A stretch of 64,000 nt of DNA from Vermamoeba vermiformis (taxonomy: Eukaryota; Tubulinea; Echinamoebida). The notes beneath the pieces are model-generated. The model worked only from the letters and a program-made list of their open reading frames with translations. It was not told the DNA's origin and did no database searches. The translations under genes and the position numbers were made by a program. Shown here piece by piece: positions 48,288-58,358 of this stretch; the stretch's first letter is position 1, and each line of letters starts with the position of its first letter. The stretch covers positions 62,001 to 126,000 of the forward strand of contig JBEWZL010000191.1 of NCBI GenBank assembly GCA_045837725.1, given 5' to 3'.

Positions 48288-49779
48288 TCAAAGCTGCTGC
48301 TTGGGTGTGTCTGGAGTGCTGGTACTTGTCGATCGGACGTTTCTGATCTTGCTTGGTTGCAAAATCAAGATTGAGGCTTGCATAATTGTAACTTGGTACA
48401 ATATTAAAAATATCTGGAATATATACCTAAAAATAAACAATTTAGCTAGAAATTTACAAAATTTGTAGCGGATCTCTTACGCATGAACTACGGGCATTGC
48501 AATGACCAGCACATTAGGAATGAGAGGCACAATTATAACAGAAAGTAATACTACTATAATCATCTTAATCTTCTTCAACCCAACGCGAATCGTTTTTGCA
48601 TTATCCGCTGCTGCATCTGTTTTTAAGTGCTCGCTGAGTCGATTGCGTACTTGAATAGCGTATGATAATGGTACTGCCCCATTGATTATAAAAGAGCCTA
48701 ATAATGACGCAGCACTGCCTTGAGTCAATCCTGAAAAATGGATTTAGCATCCGTTAATTCAAAAATCGGTTAACAGCATTTAAATTAACCCTCATTCTAG
48801 AATATAATAGAATATGATATATATATCGGTAAATATGTACCTATTCTAATTTGAAGGTCGTTGACGACATAAACGGCAATTCCAAACGCGATCTGCGTGG
48901 CCGGTAAGAAAACGCAAGTGAATACTTCAAGCCCAAATATTTTCTTCGAATTTCTCAGCTTCTTTTTGTCCTCTCCAATACTAGTAGCAACGAATAACTT
49001 GTAAATGTTCACTTTTCTAAAGTACAGATCCGCTCCTAAACCAAGCCAAAACGCAGAATAGAATACCAGTGATGCTATACTATTGTAGATAAATAGTCCA
49101 CCGAAGGAGTAAAGGGCTGCATACACTGCGCACACTAAATATAGAGATCCGTAAATAAATTTATTGATCCCTAATTAGGTTACAATCGAATCGATTTGCA
49201 ACCATTAAATTAATATATTATATACTTACGGGATGCTGATACTATCATACTGACCAATATATGCCAGGTTCTGCGCATTTTTTTGCTTTTAAAATCTTCA
49301 TTTCTGAACGTTATCAATCGAAAAGCGGTAGCGATCAGTGCTAGGATGCCTAAATATAGTTAATTAGCATGGCATTAATATAATGACGAAATGCGGGTGC
49401 TACTTACTAACGCCGAACTGGATGTAACCGAGCGCAGAAAACGCTAATCGATGGATGGGGCAGTCAGTGTCGCCAACGTCAAATATTAATGTCACGCCGT
49501 TGTAATTAGCATCACATATGCATCGAGTATTATTTTCGCACGTCCCTTGGCCTGCAGTAAAGAAATGAGATCGATTTATTTAAGTTTCGGCCAGTCAGGT
49601 CGGTTTAAAATGAATCATATAGGACTATTATAAATATTATTATTACAATAAAATAATATACCTGAGCATAATGAAGTAAATGGCGCGAAGTTTTGGGTGC
49701 ACTGTGCATCCGTTGATCGGAAGATGAAGCAAGCGCACAGAACGATGTACAACTGGAGAGCTACGCGATGCAGTATCAT
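48288..49779 (-). CDS. EGF-like seven-helix receptor C
   Basis: Third tandem paralogue. Start at 49779 gives MILHRVALQLYIVLCACFIF and a signal-peptide end near DAQ. The EGF-like module is QCTQNFAPFTSLCS, GTCENNTRCICDANYNG and VGDTDCP. Helices include YAALYSFGGLFIYNSIASLV and FIINGAVPLSYAIQV; helix 6 ends IPNVLVIAMPVVHA. The terminal exon reads YIFQIFLILYQVTIMQASIL and a Ser/Thr-rich tail with a stop at 48288. The cytoplasmic third loop (RLSEHLKTDAAADNAKTI) is charged in all three copies and is the likely partner-binding site, by analogy with other 7TM receptors. Confidence 0.82.
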
Positions 49780-50098
49780 GATACATATATTCCGTTCGTT
49801 AAATAAACATGAGTGGCACGTGCTGCGTTCGTCAATCGGATCTCAAAAATAAGAAATTTTTAAACTTTCAAATTTTTCTTTTACGCCGCCCTAAAATTTT
49901 AAAACAATAGGATAATAAATATTAGCACACGCTCAGGGATAATTCTGGGCTATTGGCAAATTAGGGAATGCAGGTTGAAGATCGGATTTGGATTTGGATC
50001 TTTCATGATCTTTCCGGAAACGTCTCTGAGAAACACAAATGCCTGCTGGTTGCCTAAAAATGTTATTGGGCAAGATTTTTCAGGCAAGGAAGACCGCG

Positions 50099-50106
50099 TG
50101 ACGTCA
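50099..50106. promoter_or_regulatory. CRE-type bZIP site TGACGTCA (1)
   Basis: Perfect 8-bp palindrome 223 bases before the start codon of a bZIP gene. Confidence 0.5.
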
Positions 50107-50127
50107 TCACGTGCCTGCACATTGCTC

Positions 50128-50135
50128 TGACGTCA
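50128..50135. promoter_or_regulatory. CRE-type bZIP site TGACGTCA (2)
   Basis: Second perfect copy, 29 bases after the first and abutting an inverted CCAAT box. Confidence 0.5.
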
Positions 50136-50328
50136 TTGGCTCGTTCATTTTTTTCACGCTTTTATTTTTTGAAGCCAACAACGGTCTAGTCCGTTAGTCT
50201 TTATATTTTTAATTAATAGTAGTCCACACTGGCGGCGAGGCTGTAGTGGCGCATTCGCTTCTCGGAGCGCTCAGCTATAATTTTTTTTTTGGAATCCACG
50301 TCACATCGGCAAAAAAAGATAATGAACG

Positions 50329-51969
50329 ATGGAGGTCGACCCTGAAGACAAGAACGTATCTAATGTACACATACCTGTTCCTACATATCCGCCAAATAGT
50401 AATGGACAAGTAAGTGTAACAAAAAAAAGGCTCGGGTTTTGGCGGCAGTTGGTCAAATCTGCTTTTATTCTGGCACCAACCAAGCCGCCCTCGAGGCCAT
50501 ATATTACAAAGCGACCAAAAAATTATTTTATGAGACTCCCAGCGTGTTACTCAAATTTCTTTACCACCCATTTTTCAAATTCGAATCTGCAGGGTGCTTT
50601 TACACGAGGATCACGGCGTAATACAAAGGTTTGCTTTTGGTGGCTTATATATACATATCCGCAACGCTTTTACTAACTTTTCGGGCTTAATAGACCGAGT
50701 TGCCTTCGTCAGTATCATTTTTATTGAACGCAGCAAACCAACTGAATCCAAGCGCCGAAATAGACCAAATGCATGGAGACGCTACCTATATTAAGTCCGC
50801 TGTTATGACCAAGAGTGACAGCGACAGTTTATCGGATGAGGTCAATGGTGACCCAACCTCGATCGACAAACGAAAGCGAGGCCCGTTGGACGAGAACGAG
50901 AAGGAGCGCAAGAAGAAAGTCAGGTAAATAATTAATACATGCTTCTTATTATAGTTAAAGTGTTATTTATTGCGGTGCAAAGTCACGTCAGCACATCCTT
51001 CTCAGATTTGCTAATAACGTTTAAATAAATCTAGATTATTAAAGAACAGACAGAGCGCTGCTCTCTCGAGGCAGAGGAAGAAAGAATACATATCGACGAT
51101 AGAACAGAAATGCAACACGCTCATGGTCGAAAATTCAGATTTGCAAAACCAGATCAAATCCATGTCGTCGAATACTTGGCAGAACAAGGTCGAAAATGAG
51201 CAACTAGAGAACCAATTGAAGGAGCTTACTAAGCAGAACGAAGAACTACGACGAGCGAACGATTTGTTGTTGAAAGCCAACGAAGTGATGCTCAAATCTG
51301 CTCAGCTGAATTACCAGAACAACAGCGCCACGCTACAATTTGTGGCTGCCAATACGCCACACCAATTATTATTTGGCAGCTCGTCTACTCAAACTGGATC
51401 CGGATCTGCCACGTCATCAAATCCAAATCCGAATCAAGTTGGAAATGGAAACAATAATAACCCCTCAGCAGCGGCTCCAGTACAAGGTCATTTTTTGCTC
51501 AATGCAGCTGCGTTAAACGTGGTTCAGAGCTCCGGATCGGCTGCCTATAATAATGGTATTAATGTTAGTCTCGTAGGAGGGGCCCAATTAACTCCACAAC
51601 AATTGCAAGGTCTTGGAGGACTATTGATCTTGCATCAAAGCACCAATAATAATATTAATATTAATAATAATAGCGATACGACCAATTTCGTAACGAATAA
51701 TAATAACAGCACATCTGTGCAAGCGAATCTGCAAAAGAATGCTTCGGAGAACATATCTGAAGAGAAAAGGGCCTCCTCAATGGTACGTATAATATCCTTA
51801 TCATATACAATCTACTCTCTATTGTTCTGGATCAGAGTTTTTGGTTTGCGAATCTGACCTTTAACAATTTATTTTGTAGACGATAGATTCAATGAAAGTC
51901 GACCAAGTCACTTCAGAATCGAACGGTGCGTCCCAATCAACACCGATGATCATCAGCGAAGGCCAGTAA
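50329..51969 (+). CDS. bZIP transcription factor
   Basis: Four exons (50329-50409, 50694-50923, 51035-51782, 51880-51969) give 382 codons plus stop. The basic region, rebuilt across an exon join, reads KKKVRLLKNRQSAALSRQRK, with the N-x7-R core and the Ser-Arg typical of DNA-contacting bZIPs. The zipper follows with Leu/Met/Asn heptads (NTLMVENSDLQNQIKSM, LENQLKELTKQNEELRR). The wording of the basic region is closest to the ATF6 / plant bZIP17-28 type, but no membrane segment follows, so it should be soluble and nuclear. The C-terminal half is Asn/Gln/Ala-rich with an (aat)n-encoded Asn run and is probably an activation domain. Two CRE sites in its promoter suggest self-control. Confidence 0.9.
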
Positions 51970-52388
51970 ATAATGTAATTAGTTCTGTTGTCGACATCCG
52001 AAAGGATCTTTTGTTACGTGGCTTCAAACAGTTTTGTCAATATTAATTTGGTTCCTATCGTAATAATCGAACCCCAGTATGAAGAGGATAGAGAGTTGTT
52101 TTAATATATAATATTTTTGTGAATAAACTTCTGCGTGTACATTTAGAAACCTGGATCTGCCTTTTAACGACGTCCAAACCTACTTCCATTCCAATTCTCT
52201 ATGTCATACGATAATAACGATGCGATATTGAAAGCTTAAGCGACCCTCTTATTAAATTTTGTTAGACTTGGTAAATTGAAGGTTCGCGATCCAAATTTTC
52301 TTTAAAGCCCAGTTCAAAACCACGGTACGCTCAAATAAAATGATATCAAAGGACATTGAACGCATTATTTAAGCTGAAATTAATCACG
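51970..52388. other. Intergenic spacer
   Basis: Holds the 3'UTR of the bZIP gene (AT-rich, aataaact near 52121) and the promoter of the F-box/LRR gene. Nothing else recognised. Confidence 0.4.
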
Positions 52389-54069
52389 ATGGAGGTGAGT
52401 AAAGCGGGCTCGTTTGGATCAGCTTTTAATTGAAATGAAGACTTCCTATTTAATAATAATATTTAAACTCTAATATTAAAATTAATATTTTAATAAGGAC
52501 CGTTCGCCTATCTTTCCCGAAGATATCTTCCAGCAGATCATCAAGTTTGCTGACGACAAAACAAAGCGGGCATGGCGTCTTGCAAGCACTAAATTGTTTA
52601 AATTAGTTAATTATACTAAGTTTACAATTTATTTTGCTCGCGCTAAAACACTGCGGTCGATTATAACCCGACTGTCAAAATATTCGTCCCTGATCGGACT
52701 CGAATTGATATGTCCCAAGAATATACCGCTGGAAGAATTATTTAGAGTGAGCATATTGACAAATTTATCGTCATTAGCGATGTTAGAAGTGCAGATCCCA
52801 ACTTCAGTGGACATCTGGTTCAAATTAACAACCTTAAGCAATTTACACCGTTTTGATAGCCGCGAATATCCATTCAACCTTAATGCAAGCTTTACACAAT
52901 TGACAGCATTAGATATCCCCCGAAGTGCGGGTAGCAACGTTTCGATCCTCACGAATTTAAGAAATATTCAAAAATTATCGATTCAAGTGCAGAAAGACTC
53001 ACCAATATATACTATATTAGATTATATTCAAAAACCATCAAGATTAACATCATTGTCTATTACTGGCGACCCATTCACTTATTCAGCGGATCAAGTGTCA
53101 AAATTTTCCAATTTGAAAGTGCTTAGATCACAAGAACAAAAAATTCCATATCAAGTACTAACTAGCCTCGAGCACCTTCAGTTCGATGATCACTTGGATT
53201 CAATCGAAATTTTGACGAATCTGACCACCCTGCACCTCAATCAAAACTTTATTCGAATGCCACCAGATCACGTCCAAATGGCCATTAAAAAATTAACTGC
53301 GTTAGTACGACTAAAGGAATTTTCAATATACCAGGCAATTCACGAGTTTGACTTGGAGATCTTGCGGCCTTTAACGGCCTTAGAGTTGTTGGATTTGGGA
53401 AGGTCCTCCTTCAGTCCTGAAAACTTACAAAAGATTAGTTCAACACGATTGACAGCTCTCAGTGCACGCCTTCAATTATTACAAAGGAGTCATATATCTC
53501 ATTTAACCTCACTACGACAGTTGCAAGGAAAACCGACAGATCTCTTTCTGCCTTTGGAATCGATTCAAGATTTGACTAACTTAACTAGTCTGATAGTTAC
53601 TCGCGGCCAAGTGACTGATAACCTTGCCTATTTGACAACATTCAAGAGTTTAGAGGCGTTGCACGGATTGATTATGCCACCAGATTCGCTCATCTTTCTT
53701 GGATCAAACATCAAAAGACTCACTTTTGACGTACCACCAGAGTATTTAGACAGCAGCTACGAATTATTAACGAAATTTCCGCTCGAAATGCTTGACATGA
53801 AGAACACAGGGCACGCAATTTGGTCAACTCTCAGCAAGCTGACTGATCTGGCGTCCTTAGGCGTGAACAAGGCATTCTCTGACAGCAACATTGAAAGTTT
53901 GACGTGTTTGACACGTTTAACCTTCCTTAGCGTTCACGACCCCGTCTCAACCGCACCGTTCACAAAACTATCAACACTGCAGTTTCTTTTTGTGAGTTTC
54001 AGCAGCGGATCACATTCCTTTAACAGACAAGACTTAAGTAATATGCCACGCTTGCGCCACTATTTTTAA
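52389..54069 (+). CDS. F-box-like, leucine-rich repeat protein
   Basis: A six-base first exon (ATGGAG) joins a single long exon from 52498 to give 525 codons plus stop. The N-terminus reads SPIFPEDIFQQIIKFADDK, RAWRLASTKLF, an F-box-like helix pair. Irregular LRR-type repeats about 22-24 residues apart follow, with phrases such as LTNLSSLAMLEV, LTTLHLNQNFI, LTALELLDLG and LTNLTSLIV. Proteins of this plan usually act as substrate adaptors of SCF ubiquitin ligases; that role is inferred. No signal peptide or membrane segment is present. The tiny first exon rests on one ATG plus GTGAGT donor and is the least certain part. Confidence 0.78.
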
Positions 54070-54214
54070 AGCAATAAATGGTCGACATCCAACAAAGTTA
54101 CGCTTAATAAATAGCTTTGATTTGCTTTAAATAGGTTACTATGTACAATGAAATTCGTTCTTTAGCTAGAGAATTGTTTTTTTCGTTTGTTTTGAGTGTT
54201 TTTTGTCTTCGTAT

Positions 54215-57021
54215 TTACAACCGGGTCACTTGTCTGTTGATCATGTACAAGCGGATGCGCACGTACACATCGCAAATGAGCACTATAGTAAATATGTCGT
54301 TAGTAAGTAGCCGACGGGTACAGCACGCTATGTACATACCAGAGATAATAGGGGCAACGGAAGCGCAAGCCAAAATTCCGAAACCTTGAGGTGCATCCAC
54401 GACTTTACCGAAGCTGAGTCCCAATGAAAGCACAAAAGGCACTGTAACTGGACCAGTAGTGACACCAGCACTATAAATAATCATATTAATAGATGTGCTA
54501 ATCGATTGAAGAATTTTGTTAAGATCAAAATCCGGGATCAAGTTTCCAGCCAAAATATTTCCAGCGCAAATTATAGGTTAAAGTTAATATACACGTACCT
54601 GTCCCAAGCAATAGAAACAAAATCTTGGTTGGCGAAGATGGTCAAGCCGCAAGCAATCGTATAACCACCCACCAAGAAGTAGATCAAGGGCAGTTGGAAG
54701 ATGATGAGAATCAAGCCCAACAATGTGCCTGCACCAACACCCAAGGCCACAGCTGAAATCAACAAACGGCGAGTGAACTGGCCCTTAGTCAACTGTTCCA
54801 CCTTCAAGCCCATGACGTTCAATGCAGGTTCAGCCAATGTCGCCAAAACACCGAGCACGAATGTGAAGACGTAGACGATGAACAAACCAGCGTGGTACTC
54901 GAATCTAGGTGAGTTCTCGACGCCCTCGACTTCTTCAAAAGCAGCAGGCAAGATCGAGCCGACTTTGGATCCGAGGCCAGCGAGACCGTAAGTCAAGCCG
55001 ATATTGAATACAATGATACCGACTTGCGTGAATGCCAAGCCCATGAGCAAAACACTCAACGCCGAGTCGATGCATCGTTTCTTGACTTCTTGTTTGGATC
55101 CGGTCTCCACGTCAAACATCGGGTTCGAAGCACGACGACTAGGCATTCTGTTCATATGATAGCCGTAGTCTGAGTCAGTGCTCAAGCGTGCTGGATTTTC
55201 CAAATCAGATTCAATCTCCATCTTGATCTCGTTAGCGCTGCTTTCACCGTCATCAGAGCTCTCCAACTCGACCATCTCTGACGCATTGTGGCCGTTCTCT
55301 TGGTGCTCAATGTCGCTGTCGCCAGTAGGGACCTTGACAGTGATCATAGGGCTCGGGACAGTTCCGTTAGAGGTGGCTTCAGTGATCTCCGAGTGCGCGT
55401 CAGACGGGTCCATGTCGCTGTTAGACTTTGGTGGCTCGGGCTCGTCGCTGGTATTATTCGCACGAATGATTTCGAGCAGTTTTGTTGAAGGGATAGGACT
55501 GCGCAACACGATCTTGAGAATGAAGAACAAAAACAAGGTCAAAGGCATGATGGCACGCAAGCCAAACACGACCTCACGCACGGGTGATTTCTCCCAAGCT
55601 GATTCTTCGACGACAGTGCCGTCTGAGTTGGCAATAATGTGGTCTCGGTCAACACTCAAGTACGTGAACAAAGCCAAAAATTGCACGGCAGTGACGGGCA
55701 GAACGGAGGCCAAAGTGACGACACCAAAACCGGACAAAGCTGATGACGCTTCTTTGTTTTGACTTGTCACACCGACTCCAATAGCCAAAATAATAGGTAC
55801 TAGAAAAAAATTGTTAGGATGGTGTTTGTGACAGGTGTCAAAAAAAGTGTCAAATTCAGACATTGGATCACGTGTCAAAAATAACTTACCAGTGACAGGA
55901 CCAGTAGTCACAGCACCACAATCCCACGCCAAACCAATCAGTGATTGCAAATCTTCTGAGGCAAGGTGCATGATCAACGCCATGAGCAGTGTCGGGGTCA
56001 AAGTTGCAAAGATGAGAGGCTTGAGTGACCAATTCTTAACGAACCGTAAAGTACCCAAAACTATTAACGCCGTCAGTCACTATACATTGCACGAATTTTT
56101 GCAATCTTTGAAGAATTCTTCTTATCAAAAAATTATTCGAAACCTTACCGGTCGCAAAGCCGACACCGAGACCAATGCACAAAACCAAAACTTCACGCAG
56201 CTCCATAAGCACGTAATGCAAATAAGGTGCACGATGGACTTTTACGAGTGATACGAGCGGAGTTAATGATGAAATTGCGGGCTCGGCGTAAGTGACTGCA
56301 ACACCGAGCACAAAAGCGATCACAAGCACCCATATTAATTTAAGCCTATAATGGAAAACAACATGTTAGCTACTGCTCCCCAAGTAAGTACCATATATAA
56401 TATAAATAATGCATTAAGCCCGTATGTCATAGCGGATCTGGTCGTCAAAAGTGACTGCAGACAAAAATCCAATTTTTTCGAAAATGCAGGAAAAACAGAT
56501 ATTCGCAATATTAATAGTAAATATAATTATTATAATTATATTTTAACGTACTTTAATGGCATTTCTTTGCCGACTTGCTCTCCTAACGGCATCAAAGCAA
56601 ATTTGAGACCTTCAATAAATAATACCAAGCCGATTAAGACGGCCACGATACCAAGAAATACAGTGCCAGCACCTATATTATTTAAATATTAATATTAAAC
56701 GGTAAATAATGTACGAGCAAATAATTTATTGACAGAAATTTCGAGATCTGTTTTTTACGTTATTCATCAGCTTAGTATTATCAATATTGTTATTAATATT
56801 TATATTTAATGATAATTATTTAATAGGAAATGTGAATTTGGGGTTGCGTAATAGACCAAGTATGGTTCACAAAAAGTTGCGGATTTGTTTTTTCGCTTAC
56901 CTTCGACAGCTCGTTGGAAAACAATAGCCAAAAATAATACAAAATATAGCGAGATTGGAATAACAATCTTAATTTGTTCGTAGATCTGCAGCAAGAAAGT
57001 AGTTGAAAGTGATCTGATCAT
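54215..57021 (-). CDS. DUF1538-family multi-pass membrane protein
   Basis: Seven exons (56901-57021, 56552-56672, 56149-56345, 55890-56060, 54599-55799, 54340-54470, 54215-54282) give 669 codons plus stop from ATG 57021. Two homologous halves each hold an AEP motif (VTYAEPAISSL; LATLAEPALNVMG) and a TTGPVT motif (DCGAVTTGPVTG; AGVTTGPVTVPFVLSLGL), the signature of DUF1538. Each half has about six helices. A long hydrophilic, acidic and Ser-rich loop (about 55100-55500) separates them and is the eukaryotic addition. The family is known mainly from bacteria and is thought to be transporter-like. The 5' end is uncertain: sequence before ATG 57021 includes a short upstream frame overlapping it. 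Confidence 0.85.
55829..55840. promoter_or_regulatory. Intronic palindrome variant TGACAGGTGTCA
   Basis: A TGACA-N2-TGTCA variant in a DUF1538-gene intron; a partial copy (TCACGTGTCA) lies at 55868-55877 in the same intron. Confidence 0.4.
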
Positions 57022-58358
57022 CTGCCCGCGGAATTCCAAGACGAGCTAGAAAGATTTGATATTTCTCTACTTGTCGCTGCGATGCTTTGTTGAAAGGCCA
57101 TGGCACTTTTAATGTCGGCAAACCTCGATCGTCCTCTGCAAAAAAAAGTAACGGTAAGTTAAGGGATCTAGATGAGCTTCTAAACGCTAAAATTAATATG
57201 ATTTTGCGTAATATGCATTGTATTAATTATATTGTGGCGTAATTAAGCTTAAGAAAGAGGTTGAAGATTGCAGATCCGATAGGAAACTGAAATATTTTTC
57301 GATTTTCTTTGGAAATTGAAAACAATTCAACCGATATGGTTAATATTATATTATTCGTATTAAACTTTCGTTTTACACCAAGCAGGTGATTTTCAAACTT
57401 AACCGGGTATTTTTACGGTTAATTAATACTTGATCTACGACCAAAAAAACAATTATTTTCACTATAAACGAGGGCATATCACTAATACAATGGTATATAG
57501 CTATTTTAAGACCCTCTGCTGCAAATTCTTACCAGTTCTGATCATTTCTAGATGCTGTCGGATCAACCTAGGCTATGAAATAAATATACAATACAAACAA
57601 ATATACAAGCGAATAAATAGCCAACGTGCACTTAGGACGAGTAGTGCAGTTGTGGCTAGTCGAATTTGAATAGCAGCTAATAACCTACCCTCGCCAAAAT
57701 TATTTGTTACGGTTTTTTTGTTTCACATAATTTCCGTTGAACGTGAAGAGATCAACACAAAAAATGTTTTATTGACAATTTTATGTCTAATTTCATCCTT
57801 ATATAGCGTCATCTCGCCTGAATAGTGAGAATTAGTGACCGATCGGTCACGAAGCAAAACTGTTCTTGGTCTAGCACAAGTTTATTGATAATATCGGTAC
57901 TTATTATTGCACGCGCATAATATTATTCCATTATATCGTTATTAATAATATGACTAATTCTTTGCATTTTGAATAATTGGTCCGCGGTAACAATTAATCG
58001 TTGTAAGAAAGAAAAATCAACTCATTTTCAGGCTCTTAACTAGTATTACTCTATTAGCGACTCATTGACGTGCTATATAGCAAAATAATTTATTACTAAA
58101 CTTTAAAATTTTAGCAGCAAAAGTTGATCTGTTCTTTTGTAACCGCGAAACAGTTGTACTTGTACAAACCATCCTATTTATAATTTCAATACTTTACGCG
58201 TATCTTGCGATTTAATCTTACTTAATCTCGGGAATTATTACATGGTTAAAGACATAAAGTTGGCGATATAAATTTTCGGCAGCGTTGGACCCATTCAATT
58301 TCAATTTCAATTCGCACGAGTAACTAGGTTATATATTAAACCATTAGAATTAACCGCA
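57022..58358. other. Divergent intergenic region
   Basis: About 1.3 kb, AT-rich. A minus-strand upstream frame of 27 codons (MAFQQSIAATSREISNL, about 57103 to 57020) in a strong GCCATGG context ends by overlapping the DUF1538 start codon. A TTTTTTTGCAG acceptor near 57138 suggests a leader exon. An 80-codon plus-strand frame at 57430 has no recognisable content. The remainder should be promoter sequence. Confidence 0.4.

Larger units (their letters stand above)
49780..50328. promoter_or_regulatory. Divergent promoter region of receptor C and the bZIP gene
   Basis: About 550 bases between divergent start codons. Two perfect TGACGTCA (CRE) sites lie at 50099-50106 and 50128-50135, the first running into TCACGTG and the second followed by ATTGGC, an inverted CCAAT box. 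A T10 tract is near 50282. Confidence 0.5.

Noticed and set aside
51640-51715. (aat)n-rich run as a non-coding microsatellite
   Set aside because: It is in frame inside the bZIP gene and encodes an Asn/Ile stretch.
57430-57669. 80-codon plus-strand frame in the intergenic region
   Set aside because: No recognisable content; low-complexity, Tyr/Lys/Ile-rich translation as expected from AT-rich spacer.
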